From Ohtaekwangia koreensis (GTDB lineage: Bacteria > Bacteroidota > Bacteroidia > Cytophagales > Cyclobacteriaceae), in contig NZ_FUZU01000004.1 of assembly GCF_900167975.1 (NCBI RefSeq), positions 310,001 through 374,000 of the forward strand: a stretch of 64,000 bases of DNA, given 5' to 3'. A model generated the notes under the pieces. The model did not search any database. It had not been told where the DNA came from and worked only from the letters and a program-made list of their open reading frames with translations. This document shows, in pieces, positions 1-9,901 of the stretch. Each line of letters begins with the position of its first letter. Position 1 is the stretch's first letter. The position numbers and the translations under genes are program-made.

Positions 1-2234
1 TCGTAAAATTTACTGTCTTTATATTTATTCAGATCATCACTTCCAACCTTCTCACCCTCTACCAGGATATCAAAATTTCTGCCCCGGTTGTCCATTCCCC
101 AATAGGTAGCAATTATACTGTGCGAAGCTTCCGGATTTACTTTCATGGTAAAGACAAGTTTACCGCCATCGCGTGCTACGCGGAATTTACGTGTGTGCGA
201 TTCACCTGCTTCCGTTTTCTCTCCCGAAAAATTGTGATCACGCTCAGGTTGCATCTCTCCTAACCGTATATAGTCTGTTGTACGCTGCTCGAGTGCATAT
301 TCTTCTTTCTTCTTTTCTTCATATACCTTCTGTTGCTCTTTCCAGGTTTGTGGAGTGAATACATCCCAATATACATTGTAGTGCTCATCATCCAGCGCAT
401 AGAATGGTTGAAGCGTTACGTCCGTTGGGAAGCCTGCCTGGTATGTTTTGAAAGTTAGCGGATCTCGCTCATCCTGTTTGAGCCACTGCTTTATATCGCT
501 CCCAGCCGTTACCAGCACAGGTATACCTTTCATGGGATCAGGTTCTGTTGTTCCTAAATTTCCTGCGAGCAATATGGGTCCATAAAAGAACGCCTTACGC
601 GAGACATTATCAGGCATCGCCATCGCATGTAATGTAGCAGGAAGCATAACTTCAATCACATCACCCTTCTTCCATTTTCTACTCACTACCCAGTATCCTT
701 CTTTGTCAGGTGCTATATTTTTAACAAACTCTCCGTTTACTTTTATCACAGCATCGGACTGCAACCAATACGGTTTACGAATGTGAATCGGGATAACCTG
801 AGGCTTCGCTGTGTTTATCGTAAATTTTACTGCGGGATCTACCGGAAGGTTCGCATTCAACGTAAGTTGAAATTCCTTATCGCGCCAATTCAACTGCGAA
901 GGTATAAATAGATTTATATAGAGACTTCCATCCTTCCCTTTGAAATAGATACTCTCACCATACTTTACATGATTCTCTATACCAGAACCAACGCAGCATG
1001 TAAACGTATTGAATTGATCACTGAACTCTTTCCGCGTACCCATACGCAACGGTACAAAGTAACACATCATTCCATCGTTATGGTTTTGAGATGCCAGGAT
1101 ATGATTATAGAGTGCCCGCTCATAGAAATCCATATAGTGTGCTGATGGCTGCAACGCAAACAAGTGCCGGGTAAGTTTCAGCATGTTATAGGTATTGCAC
1201 GTCTCCATGGTATTATCGGTGAGCTTGTCATTCAAGACATCGCGCTTGCTCAGGTATTCGTAATTACTGTTGCCTCCGGGTGCGAACGTATGGTGCTGAA
1301 CAACGGTGTTCCAGAAAAAATCACCAATAGCAAAATCATGCTTGTCACCGGTAACTTCGTACCGTCTCACCGTACCAATCGCCTTTGGTATCTGCGTGTT
1401 TGAATGTTTACCGGGTAGTACATCTATACCTACAGCAAGTGAATCGAGTATACGTTTGTCGTGAAATTTATACGAGAGGTCGAGGTATTTTTTGTTTTGT
1501 GTGAATGTATAGGTGTTTACCAAGACTTCATTCATGCCACCGTATTCGCACAATAACATTTTTTGAAGTTGTTCGTCATTCAGATTCTTGAGAATCGTTT
1601 CCGTCCAGTCTGCTATACCTTGTTCAACCTTTAAAGCCTTATCGTTGTTACAGTATAAATATGCATCAAGCAATCCGGCCATAACTTTGTGCACGGTATA
1701 CCATGGCGACCAGGCACCATTTAAATCGAATCCACGTGACCGTATATTTCCCTGTGACACTTCCAGAAATACAGTGTCCTCCTTGGGTATAGCACCCACG
1801 TATCCAGTCTTGCGCGCTTGCTGGCATTCGGCCAGTTCATCTACAATATAGTTTACACGCTTCAGATACTCCGGATCTCTCGACACCGCGTACTGCATGG
1901 CACATGCCGATAAGTAATGACCGAGTGTATGTCCTGCCAAACCCGAATCTTCCCAACCAGCGTACTTCGCTCCTTTTGGTTTCAAGCCGGAGTGCGTTCT
2001 GAATTGTGATAGCAAACGATCAGGTTCTATTACCAATAAGTATTTAAGATCAGCTTCCATCGCTTTCTTGAAAGGGCTTTCCAGCAAGACAACATCGTTC
2101 AAATGGAAAGTATATGCTTTTATATCTACGACTGGCTTTATCTTCACACGATCGTTACTCAGCTCCGGTACGTACGATTGCGCAATAGCAAGCTGAGCGA
2201 AGACAATCAAGAGCAGGGTTATTCGGGTTCTCAT
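1..2234 (-). CDS. GH146/GH127-like beta-L-arabinofuranosidase (DUF1680), 3' end outside window
   Basis: About 744 codons are visible from an ATG at 2234 and run off the left edge without a stop. A signal peptide of about 18 residues ending in AIAQ is followed by a DUF1680-type (alpha/alpha)6 barrel. The residues that bind zinc and act in catalysis in GH127/GH146 are recognisable: METC (Glu and Cys near residues 344 and 346) and TCCVG (Cys-Cys near 413-414). The segment WYTVHKVMAGLLDAY near residues 178-192 resembles the GH146 branch. Family members release beta-linked L-arabinofuranose from arabino-oligosaccharides, including chains on hydroxyproline, using a cysteine nucleophile. It starts 38 bp after the stop of the next GH127 gene on the same strand, so the two form one operon. 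The exact GH family (127 or 146) is inferred from motifs only. Confidence 0.85.
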   Translation of the reverse strand, partial: MRTRITLLLIVFAQLAIAQSYVPELSNDRVKIKPVVDIKAYTFHLNDVVLLESPFKKAMEADLKYLLVIEPDRLLSQFRTHSGLKPKGAKYAGWEDSGLAGHTLGHYLSACAMQYAVSRDPEYLKRVNYIVDELAECQQARKTGYVGAIPKEDTVFLEVSQGNIRSRGFDLNGAWSPWYTVHKVMAGLLDAYLYCNNDKALKVEQGIADWTETILKNLNDEQLQKMLLCEYGGMNEVLVNTYTFTQNKKYLDLSYKFHDKRILDSLAVGIDVLPGKHSNTQIPKAIGTVRRYEVTGDKHDFAIGDFFWNTVVQHHTFAPGGNSNYEYLSKRDVLNDKLTDNTMETCNTYNMLKLTRHLFALQPSAHYMDFYERALYNHILASQNHNDGMMCYFVPLRMGTRKEFSDQFNTFTCCVGSGIENHVKYGESIYFKGKDGSLYINLFIPSQLNWRDKEFQLTLNANLPVDPAVKFTINTAKPQVIPIHIRKPYWLQSDAVIKVNGEFVKNIAPDKEGYWVVSRKWKKGDVIEVMLPATLHAMAMPDNVSRKAFFYGPILLAGNLGTTEPDPMKGIPVLVTAGSDIKQWLKQDERDPLTFKTYQAGFPTDVTLQPFYALDDEHYNVYWDVFTPQTWKEQQKVYEEKKKEEYALEQRTTDYIRLGEMQPERDHNFSGEKTEAGESHTRKFRVARDGGKLVFTMKVNPEASHSIIATYWGMDNRGRNFDILVEGEKVGSDDLNKYKDSKFY

Positions 2235-2272
2235 ATATATTCGTTTTCTTATCAGGATATATAGTTGGTAAA

Positions 2273-4666
2273 TCAGTTTACAATCCATTCCATAATTCCT
2301 CCGGAATGATCCTTCATTGTTACTTCGAGGCGCAAGGCCTGCGTTGTTACCGGTTCAAAGGAGACTTCACTATACATATCTTTTTTTACATCATAAGCCG
2401 TTTTGTTCTTCACGGGTTTCCACGACTCACCATCTTTATACAGGAGTCGCCATCCTGCCGGTATACGACAACCTCCAAATGGTCCATCGTCAAACCAATA
2501 TACTTTGGATGATGAAACGGAGGCTGGCTTCTCAAAATTATACTGTACCCATTGCACCGTATCTTTTAGCGGCCACCAGTGGTAGAAGACTATGGATTGA
2601 TCAATGGAGCTCTTCCCTTCCATTTGATCGTTCAGCGCCATGAGTGTGCGCGTCTTGTGAGAAGCTTCTATTTTACTGGTAGACGCAATAGTTGGAGCTG
2701 GCAACGGTCTGGCTGCTCCCGCTATATCTGGGAGCCAAACCATCATTTCCCCGGCACCACGGTGTGCCCATGCGTAATAGGGAATCAATTTTACTTCTGT
2801 ATCAGTCGTTTTTGTTTCCGTAGGCGAAACACGGGAAGCAGATTTTCCAGGCCCGTCAATTTCATATATACCTTTGAGCATATCCGGTTTGAAACTTCCC
2901 GTCAGGGATGCTGTAGCAGGAAGTACCAGGTTCAGTACGCGACTATCTTTACTATCGGGCCACTCTGCACAATATACCAGTGGACCACGTTGTATCGCTA
3001 ACTTATCTTTATCAGCCTCTACCTTTGCATTGGCTGCGATTCTGCGAATCGGCATGGGAAGCTGTATATGGATGCGATCGCCTTTTTTCCATTTACGATT
3101 AAAAACTATATATCCTTGTTGCAAGGTTAATGCTACAGGCTTATCGTTCAGAAATACTTTGGGCTGCTCCTTATTTGCATCCTCAAATATATAGAGGTCG
3201 CTGGGTATAGGCTTGTTCACAGCCCATCCCGGTATACGGACGCGTACTTCAAACGCATCTGATTTTTCCGGGGTAACAGAAACCTGGATATCGCCATCCC
3301 ATGGATAGTTCGTTTTTTGTTCCAGTGTAACAGTGTTGGCAGCAAGTTTAAATTTTGCTGTACTTTCAGCGAATAAATTTACATAGAGTGCTTTATCTTT
3401 TTGTGCATAGAAATATCCGCCCACTGAAGGAACAAAACGTGCTACGTTACCGGGGCAACATGCACAGGCAAACCAAGGGCTACGAGCATGTTGTCCGTGT
3501 GACTCCAATGGATTGGGATAAAAGAATTTATCACCTGTAAGCGACACCCCCGACAGAAAAGCATTATATAGGGTGCGCTCCAGTACATCATAATATTTAG
3601 CATCACCATGCATGAGAAATAAGCGGTGATTCCAGTATACATTTGCAATAGACGCACACGTCTCATTATATGCCGACATGTTCGGAAGTTCGTACGGTTT
3701 ACCAAACGCCTCGCCATTGCCGGTGGCGCCTATCCCTCCCGTTACATATATCTTCTTTGACACAACATCTTCCCATATATCATCGATTGCTTTAATATAG
3801 GAAGGATCGTGTGTGAGCGCTGCTATGTCAGCCATGCCGGCATACATATAGGCAGCACGCACAGCATGTCCTACAGCTTCATGTTGGTCCACTACCTTGA
3901 GATGCGCCTGATTGTAATCATCTTTACCAGGCCCGCGTACATCGAGAAAAAACTTTCCGGCATCCAGGTATTTTTTATCACCAGTCTCCTGGTATAATTT
4001 GGCCATTGCTAATTCAATAATCTGGTGCCCGGGATAAATCTGTAATTTACCGGGACCAAAATCCGCACATACTCGGTCGGCAGCCTTGATCGCTATATTC
4101 AGAAAAGTCTTTTTACCAGTTGCATGATAGTGTGCTACCGCAGCTTCTATCAGGTGCCCTATATTATATAGCTCATGACTCAGGTCTTCCTCCATTTCCC
4201 AGCGTTTCTTACCGGCCCATTCGTGTGCACTGTCGCCCATGATGGTGCGGTTGGTATAGATATAGCCATCTGGTTCCTGTGCTTTGCCGATGAGGTCGAT
4301 CAATGAATCAACTTTTTTCTCGAGTGCCGGATCGTTGAAGATCTGGAAAGAGTAGCATGCTCCTTCAATGATCTTGTAAACATCGGTATCATCAAATGTA
4401 AATTCAGTACAGAAAACGCCAGTCTTCAATCCTGCAGCGATCTCAAAATTTTTGATGCGCCCGGTCTCCTTGCATTTACCCAACGTGAAGGGAATGGTAA
4501 CATCGTGATTCGTTTTAATGCGTGGTGCCCAAAAGTTATCCGACAATTTTACGGATGTAAACAGAATGGGATGAATGGGATAATCGCCATGCTGGGCATT
4601 GGCAGCAAAACCAGCGAGCCAGCATGCTACATAAAAACAGGAACGAAAAATTAAAGACTTTTTCAT
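2273..4666 (-). CDS. GH127 beta-L-arabinofuranosidase
   Basis: This 797-residue exported enzyme starts with a signal peptide of about 25 residues ending in ANAQ. A barrel of the HypBA1 type follows, with the HEAVGHAVRAAYMYAG segment typical of the family. The metal/catalytic set is present: Glu335 and Cys337 in NETC, and Cys403-Cys404 in CACCPG. In characterised GH127 enzymes the first Cys of the pair is the nucleophile and the Cys/Glu cluster binds zinc. The expected activity is hydrolysis of beta-L-Araf from Araf-Araf and Araf-hydroxyproline linkages. The C-terminal 250 residues form beta-rich domains usual for the family. It is the first gene of the operon with the downstream GH146-like gene, with a candidate -7 promoter box about 60 bp upstream. 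The periplasm or outer surface is the likely site of action. Confidence 0.9.
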   Translation of the reverse strand: MKKSLIFRSCFYVACWLAGFAANAQHGDYPIHPILFTSVKLSDNFWAPRIKTNHDVTIPFTLGKCKETGRIKNFEIAAGLKTGVFCTEFTFDDTDVYKIIEGACYSFQIFNDPALEKKVDSLIDLIGKAQEPDGYIYTNRTIMGDSAHEWAGKKRWEMEEDLSHELYNIGHLIEAAVAHYHATGKKTFLNIAIKAADRVCADFGPGKLQIYPGHQIIELAMAKLYQETGDKKYLDAGKFFLDVRGPGKDDYNQAHLKVVDQHEAVGHAVRAAYMYAGMADIAALTHDPSYIKAIDDIWEDVVSKKIYVTGGIGATGNGEAFGKPYELPNMSAYNETCASIANVYWNHRLFLMHGDAKYYDVLERTLYNAFLSGVSLTGDKFFYPNPLESHGQHARSPWFACACCPGNVARFVPSVGGYFYAQKDKALYVNLFAESTAKFKLAANTVTLEQKTNYPWDGDIQVSVTPEKSDAFEVRVRIPGWAVNKPIPSDLYIFEDANKEQPKVFLNDKPVALTLQQGYIVFNRKWKKGDRIHIQLPMPIRRIAANAKVEADKDKLAIQRGPLVYCAEWPDSKDSRVLNLVLPATASLTGSFKPDMLKGIYEIDGPGKSASRVSPTETKTTDTEVKLIPYYAWAHRGAGEMMVWLPDIAGAARPLPAPTIASTSKIEASHKTRTLMALNDQMEGKSSIDQSIVFYHWWPLKDTVQWVQYNFEKPASVSSSKVYWFDDGPFGGCRIPAGWRLLYKDGESWKPVKNKTAYDVKKDMYSEVSFEPVTTQALRLEVTMKDHSGGIMEWIVN

Positions 4667-4725
4667 GATTTACTTTTGTTGAATGCTCAGCCAGTTTTAT
4701 TGAATGTGTACATTCCGACCTATCA

Positions 4726-4733
4726 CAAACATA
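4726..4733 (-). promoter_or_regulatory. Candidate -7 box (TATGTTTG) for the GH127-GH146 operon
   Basis: The minus strand reads TATGTTTG, which fits the Bacteroidota -7 consensus TAnnTTTG, about 60 bp upstream of the ATG at 4666. No TTTG is found at the expected -33 distance, so support is partial. Confidence 0.35.
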
Positions 4734-5067
4734 CAGGAATGCAAAGGAGAGTTTTTTGTCGATCTTATCTCTTGCTGGTAAAATATTAACATGGAACAGA
4801 TCGCGATAAAATGATTTTTTTTTACAAAGCATGTCATCACCTTCACCTTTTCGGGAGCGCTATGCATCCTTGAAAAAGCAGATTGTCCTTTCAATTTGTT
4901 TTTTAACCATCCATACCAAAATCTGTTAAGTCGAGTGGGTGCTTGCATGATGAGGGCACTCAGAAACAATATTGAATAGCACCTTAATATAGCTAAATCA
5001 TTTCTATTCTGATTGATCGGTTATATTGCATAGAGCAAGCCGAAGACAATCTTTGTTAGTAGATCGC

Positions 5068-5075
5068 TACTTTTG
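5068..5075 (+). promoter_or_regulatory. Candidate -7 box (TACTTTTG) for the lipoprotein gene
   Basis: TACTTTTG matches TAnnTTTG and lies 33 bp upstream of the ATG at 5109. A TTTG at 5052-5055 is closer than the usual -33 spacing, so only the -7 element is supported. Confidence 0.4.
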
Positions 5076-5108
5076 TGAACAGATTGTAACACCTATATTT
5101 ATACCCAA

Positions 5109-5606
5109 ATGACAACAAGCTCTATACCATTGCGAGTCCTGAAAAATACGTCCTTGATTTCATCGTTCATTTTCCTGACGATGATCATTGCCGGATGTAC
5201 AAGCCATCCTAAAACACAACCTCTTTCTGATAACCCTAAAGTTGCCGACATGCAGTATACCGAAACCTTCCAGTTAAGTACCTGTGATAAAATCATTTTG
5301 GAATACTATAACAAAATGTCTGATAAGCCCAATGGCATTGCTCCTTTGAAAAAAGCTACGGTTGTAGCAAAAGATTCTATCGAAAAAATAATAACACTCC
5401 TTCGCGCGTTGCCCGATGAAGGCGACATGATGGTAAAGATGGGTGATATACCTATTTTGAATGTGACACTGGTATACCCTGACAAAAGTGTATTTTTTAC
5501 TTACTATGAAAATTCAGTAAAGACACCGGCTACATCTTTTTATTCAGCACCACCAAAAGAAGAAAAAATTCTATTCGAATTGCTCATGGCGACTATCAAT
5601 CCGTAG
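5109..5606 (+). CDS. Small hypothetical lipoprotein
   Basis: The 165-residue product has a hydrophobic signal segment ending in a lipobox (IIAGC, Cys near residue 29), so it is probably an exported lipoprotein. The remainder is soluble and mixed alpha/beta, and I do not recognise a family. It stands alone on the plus strand, converging on the LuxR-type regulator that ends at 5644. A weak AT-rich hairpin (ATACAA/TTGTAT, 5616-5634) between the two genes could end transcription. Nothing in the sequence shows its role. Confidence 0.7.
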   Translation: MTTSSIPLRVLKNTSLISSFIFLTMIIAGCTSHPKTQPLSDNPKVADMQYTETFQLSTCDKIILEYYNKMSDKPNGIAPLKKATVVAKDSIEKIITLLRALPDEGDMMVKMGDIPILNVTLVYPDKSVFFTYYENSVKTPATSFYSAPPKEEKILFELLMATINP

Positions 5607-5643
5607 CTGGACCTGATACAAGCTATATTTGTATTCAGAGTAC

Positions 5644-6318
5644 TCATTCCATAGGAATCAGTTTGTTTTTGATCGCGTACTTTACAAGCTCCGCTGTATT
5701 CTTTAACCCGAGCTTATCAAGTATATGTGTTTTGTGTGTATCTACAGTCTTCGTACTGATGAATAATTGATCAGCAACTTCTTTATTGCTTTTACCATTC
5801 GCGACCAGCGCCAGTACCTCACGTTCACGCTTTGTGAGATCGGTAACTTTAAAATGTTGCTCCGCCTGCAACGTGCTCTTCTCTTTTTTATAGAAGTCTT
5901 CAAAGACGAGACTGGTAATCGCTTCATTAAAATATTTACCGCCTTTATATACCGAGCGAATAGCATCCAGCAATATGTGGCGCTCAACATCTTTCGGTAA
6001 ATATCCATCTATACCGGATTGAATTCCTGCGGTAACAAATTCTCTTTTTACTTCCATAGACAAGAGAATTATCTTAATCCGGTTATTGCGTTCTTTAATC
6101 CACCGTGTTGCTTCAATTCCCGTCATGCCTTTCAACATGATATCCATCAGTATAACTTCCGGAGCGAGCGAACTAACTTTGTTAACAGCTTCTTCGCCAC
6201 TGGAGAGTGCACCTACTACTTGAATATCATCAACTTGTTTGAGCATGATAGCCACTGCATCACGTACCAACGTATGATCATCAACGAGCAACACTTTTAT
6301 GCGTTCAGTCTTATTCAT
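5644..6318 (-). CDS. NarL/FixJ-type response regulator (REC + LuxR HTH)
   Basis: The 224-residue protein has a receiver domain (residues about 7-125) with acidic pocket DD at 13-14, phosphoacceptor Asp59 in LMDIML and the conserved Lys in LPKD. A linker leads to a LuxR/GerE helix-turn-helix (about 155-220) with the usual LTKREREVLALVANGKSNKEVA pattern. It is the last gene of a three-gene signalling operon and its first 8 bp overlap the 3' end of the single-domain receiver gene, so translation is probably coupled. It is the likely DNA-binding output of the neighbouring kinase. Target genes cannot be read from the sequence; the adjacent arabinofuranosidase operon is one possibility. Confidence 0.9.
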   Translation of the reverse strand: MNKTERIKVLLVDDHTLVRDAVAIMLKQVDDIQVVGALSSGEEAVNKVSSLAPEVILMDIMLKGMTGIEATRWIKERNNRIKIILLSMEVKREFVTAGIQSGIDGYLPKDVERHILLDAIRSVYKGGKYFNEAITSLVFEDFYKKEKSTLQAEQHFKVTDLTKREREVLALVANGKSNKEVADQLFISTKTVDTHKTHILDKLGLKNTAELVKYAIKNKLIPME

Positions 6319-6682
6319 TGGTCAGCATTCTAAATATGGAATCCATCAGATAATCATCATCAAAAGGTTTTGTGAGCAACAGATCTGCACCGGCTTCCTT
6401 TCCGGCCTGCGAGCTTTCTTCACTTGCGTCTGCTGTCAATACAATTATAGGTATAGCGCGATACCGTTCATCAGACCTCACATTACGAATGAAAGAAAGA
6501 CCATCCATCTCCGGCATTAACAGGTCGGTAATGATCATGTTCGGTATTTCTGTCGTCATCATGTTCAGCGCCACTATACCATTCTTCGCAATCTTTACTT
6601 TGAAGTCTTCCATCTCCAGCATATCAGCTATACTTTCCGCTAATAGTTTTGTATCTTCTACAATCAGAATATAGTTTTTCAT
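6311..6682 (-). CDS. Single-domain response regulator (CheY-like)
   Basis: All 123 residues form one receiver domain: acidic residues at 9-10, phosphoacceptor Asp53 in ITDLLMPEMDG, a Thr in VLTA and a Lys in LTKPF. There is no output domain, so it probably works as a phosphate shuttle or as a partner of the kinase. It starts 3 bp after the kinase stop and overlaps the LuxR-type regulator by 8 bp, which places it in the middle of a compact phosphorelay operon. Confidence 0.9.
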   Translation of the reverse strand: MKNYILIVEDTKLLAESIADMLEMEDFKVKIAKNGIVALNMMTTEIPNMIITDLLMPEMDGLSFIRNVRSDERYRAIPIIVLTADASEESSQAGKEAGADLLLTKPFDDDYLMDSIFRMLTNE

Positions 6683-6684
6683 GT

Positions 6685-9600
6685 TCAGCCAACCGGTATC
6701 ATCACTGTAAAAACTGTGCCTTCACCAGAATTGCTGGACACCGAAATTTTTCCTCCCACTAAATCAACAGCTTTTTTAACGATTGACAATCCAAGTCCTG
6801 TTCCCTGTATCGTTGAAACATTTGCACCCCGGTGGAAGGGATCAAAAATTTTTGGAAGCTCTGCTTCCGGAATACCAACGCCCTGGTCGCGCACGGTAAC
6901 AATCAACATTTCTCCTTCCTGGCGTCCTTCTAAAAAAATGTCTTCTTTTCCCGGTGAGAATTTGATAGCGTTGCTCAACAGATTTATAAAAATATTACGA
7001 AGTAAATCTTCATCTGTCTCAATTTCACTTTGCTTCAGGTCCAACGTCCGATGAATAGTATGCGAGCGTTTAAAGATGTTCTCGACTTCATGCTGTATAC
7101 CTTCCAGAAAGGTACTGAAATTTACCTTTCGTTTCGATATCTGAATTTTACTTTCTTCCGTTCGCCCCAACGTGAGCACCTCTTCCAACATATGTGTCAT
7201 GTGATCGACTTGTTGCTGTACAACTTTGATCTTACTATCAATCGCTTCTGCATTCATGCGACCTTTATATCGCTTGATGTGATTGACGGATAGCCTTATC
7301 GTTGCAAGGGGCGTACGAAACTCGTGAGAGACCATCGATGCGAACCTGCTTTTTAAAGTTACCAGTTCCTTTTCTTTTTCCAACGCTTCTTCCAATTTAT
7401 GCGTCCGTTCTTTTACTTTGTCTTCAAGTGACTGACGATACTGTGTTAGCTCTGTTATATCTTGTCCAACGGCTATGAGTCCAATAGTTTCTCCTGAAGA
7501 ATTTCTTCTCGGAGTTGCACTGAGCAGCAAAATAATTTTATTACCTGCGCGATTTACAATGGCAAATTCATAATGACTTACAGGATACCCCTGCAACACC
7601 GATCTGAGCAACAGGTCAGTATCTTTCCACTCGTCCGGATGAACCAACAGCTCCATTATTTTTTTACCAAGAGCATGCTCCTTCGTATAGCCAGTAACAG
7701 AAATAGCAAGTTTATTCCATTCATTTATCTGCCCGTTTCCATCAATTCCTAAAATTACTGCATTCGCATTTTCAATTAACTCGGATAACTCTTTGGCACT
7801 CGCTATAATTTTACGTTCATATTCTTTATGAATGGTTACATCTGTTTCAACAGATATAAATTTGGACAACTTGCCGCGTTGATCGAATACCGGATTTATA
7901 CTCATCTTCAACCAGAATTTTCGGCCATCCTTGCTATAGTTCAGCACTTCTTCGGTAACCGGTACGCAGGCATCCAGTTTCTGACGAATACGATCGAGCG
8001 TTGTACGATCTGTCTCCGGTCCCTGCAATATCTCTTTCGGTTTACGTCCAACAATTTCGTTTAATCTATAGCCTGTCAGTTTTTCAAAACTTTCATTTAC
8101 CCATTCAATTTTCTCTTCAGCATCGGTGATAATTACCAGGCTGTCCGTTGCACTGGCCACCATGGAGAGACGTCTGATCTCGTTGTTGGCTCTCGTGAGA
8201 ATATCAATATCCTGCATGGCACCAATCATGCGAACAGGTTTTCCTTCGCGATACAAAATATAGCCACGGTTGAAAACATATTTATAAGTACCATTTGCAC
8301 AACGGAATCTATAGGTAGCAGTCATGTTTGTATCGCCTTTCATAATATAGGACGAAAGTTCATCGATGACGCGCTGTTGATCGTCTTCGTGTATATTTTC
8401 GATCCACCAGTTGCCGGTATATACACGCATCTCTTTGCCATATCCGAAAATAGCCTCGAGCCCGTGATTCCAGATCACTATATCATCTACCAGGTTCCAA
8501 TCCCACACGGCATCATTCGTAGCGCGCGAGAGCATTTCGTACTGCTCATTCATGGCCTGGATATTTCGCTCAGTTTGCTTGCGAAGGGTTATATCACGCG
8601 AGAAACATCCCACACCAATCACCTGGTTCTTTTCATTATATACCGGATTGAGTGTGACTTCGAAACATAATGGCTGGTCCGGCTGTAACCTGTTCTCTTC
8701 GTATTCCTCCGTGAAGTGTTCACCGGATAAAGCTCTTCGATAAAATTCCGACCACCTGATACGCATGTCTTCCTGCAAATCGGAAAAAAGCAACGAGTCG
8801 CCAATCTGCACAGTGATGTTGTTGAATTGACGCACGGCTTCAAAGAACGTGTTATTTGCTTTTACCAATTTCAATTCATAATCCACAAGCCAGATCTGAT
8901 CGGGTGAACTATTGATAAGGATATCAAGACTTCGCTCACTTTCGCGAAGTTTTTTTTCCGCCTCTACCCTGTCCGTTATATCATTTGCCGTGGAGATGAT
9001 CATCGGGCCATTCTCCATTTCAACGATGTCCATGGAAAATAACACATCAATCACGCGATGTGTTTTGGTATATAGCTTGATCTCCTTATTTCTTACTTCC
9101 TCACCATTCTTAAGGTCCCGAACAAATTGATTACGGCTTGCACGATCCAGCCAGATGTTAAGATCATCAACATGTTTACCAATAACCTCCTCACGCGTAT
9201 AGCCCAGCACTTTTAAAAAGATCTCATTTACTTCAATATAAATACCTTCAAAAGTGGAGAGCGCTAATGCAACTACCGGGTTGAAATGAAATAGCTTCGC
9301 GAACCGCTGCTCGGAAAGCTGCAGTGATCTATATGCACTTTTAAGTTTAATATAATTTTCATTGCGCTCAATCGAGTGGAGTATAGCACGCCTTAGTATG
9401 CGTTTGTCCAACTGATTTTTATTGATATAATTTTGAGCGCCTTCGCGAAGTACCTGGACAGCCATGGCCTCATCATCTTCTTGCGTAAGTACAACCACCG
9501 GACTTAAGGGATACGATTCATTGATCTGACGCAACATTTCAATGTCCGCTATATTTACCAGGTCTAGTCCAAACAATACTACATTCACGGAAGACTGTCC

Positions 9601-9744
9601 GACCGCAAATTCAACGGCTTGGGTAATCGAATTTTTAACAATCAATTCAGCACTCGAGTATTCTGTATCGTGCAATAGTTGCTGAATGAGTGTAACATCA
9701 CTCGGATTATCCTCCACCAACAATATAGCAATGTCTTTATACAT
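6685..9744 (-). CDS. Multi-PAS hybrid sensor histidine kinase with N-terminal receiver-like domain
   Basis: I use the ATG at 9744; an upstream in-frame TTG at 9762 would add six residues but is less likely. The product is 1019 residues. An N-terminal receiver-like domain (1-120) is followed by about five PAS/PAC sensor domains (roughly 140-770), a short coiled coil, a HisKA domain with phosphorylatable His807 in SHEFRTP, and a HATPase_c domain (about 905-1015) with NLLSNAIKF, DQGVGIP and GTGLGLSIVKK boxes. There is no membrane segment or signal peptide, so sensing is cytoplasmic. In the receiver-like domain the expected phosphoacceptor Asp is Gly59 (LFGLDL), while Glu11/Asp12, Thr87 and Lys109 remain. 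Two response regulators follow within a few bases. Confidence 0.9.
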   Translation of the reverse strand: MYKDIAILLVEDNPSDVTLIQQLLHDTEYSSAELIVKNSITQAVEFAVGQSSVNVVLFGLDLVNIADIEMLRQINESYPLSPVVVLTQEDDEAMAVQVLREGAQNYINKNQLDKRILRRAILHSIERNENYIKLKSAYRSLQLSEQRFAKLFHFNPVVALALSTFEGIYIEVNEIFLKVLGYTREEVIGKHVDDLNIWLDRASRNQFVRDLKNGEEVRNKEIKLYTKTHRVIDVLFSMDIVEMENGPMIISTANDITDRVEAEKKLRESERSLDILINSSPDQIWLVDYELKLVKANNTFFEAVRQFNNITVQIGDSLLFSDLQEDMRIRWSEFYRRALSGEHFTEEYEENRLQPDQPLCFEVTLNPVYNEKNQVIGVGCFSRDITLRKQTERNIQAMNEQYEMLSRATNDAVWDWNLVDDIVIWNHGLEAIFGYGKEMRVYTGNWWIENIHEDDQQRVIDELSSYIMKGDTNMTATYRFRCANGTYKYVFNRGYILYREGKPVRMIGAMQDIDILTRANNEIRRLSMVASATDSLVIITDAEEKIEWVNESFEKLTGYRLNEIVGRKPKEILQGPETDRTTLDRIRQKLDACVPVTEEVLNYSKDGRKFWLKMSINPVFDQRGKLSKFISVETDVTIHKEYERKIIASAKELSELIENANAVILGIDGNGQINEWNKLAISVTGYTKEHALGKKIMELLVHPDEWKDTDLLLRSVLQGYPVSHYEFAIVNRAGNKIILLLSATPRRNSSGETIGLIAVGQDITELTQYRQSLEDKVKERTHKLEEALEKEKELVTLKSRFASMVSHEFRTPLATIRLSVNHIKRYKGRMNAEAIDSKIKVVQQQVDHMTHMLEEVLTLGRTEESKIQISKRKVNFSTFLEGIQHEVENIFKRSHTIHRTLDLKQSEIETDEDLLRNIFINLLSNAIKFSPGKEDIFLEGRQEGEMLIVTVRDQGVGIPEAELPKIFDPFHRGANVSTIQGTGLGLSIVKKAVDLVGGKISVSSNSGEGTVFTVMIPVG

Positions 9745-9901
9745 CGTTAAAATAAAATTCAAACAAACTCATTTCTATCAAGACAATCATGACGGCTTTT
9801 TTGCTAACTCGCCCCTACATGATGTGATTTCTAAAAGCACATTGAGATTAAGTACTTGAAGAAAAGGAATTTAAAAGCATTGTATCAACCAACACAAAAC
9901 A

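Larger units (their letters stand above)
4667..5108. other. Divergent intergenic region, GH127 / small lipoprotein
   Basis: These 442 bp separate the minus-strand arabinofuranosidase operon from the plus-strand lipoprotein gene. One candidate Bacteroidota -7 box is visible on each side (listed separately). I see no convincing small gene, hairpin or GATAATA-type element here, unlike the upstream regions of the two SusC genes and the hydroxyproline operon. Confidence 0.6.

Noticed and set aside
1-4666. GH121 beta-L-arabinobiosidase partner of GH127
   Set aside because: HypBA1-type enzymes often pair with GH121 (HypBA2). Both enzymes here carry the ETC...CC set of GH127/GH146, and no GH121-like protein was found in the window.
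5614-5637. Terminator between the lipoprotein and LuxR genes
   Set aside because: Only a 6-bp AT stem (ATACAA/TTGTAT) with no T run. It may help but is too weak to list as a terminator.
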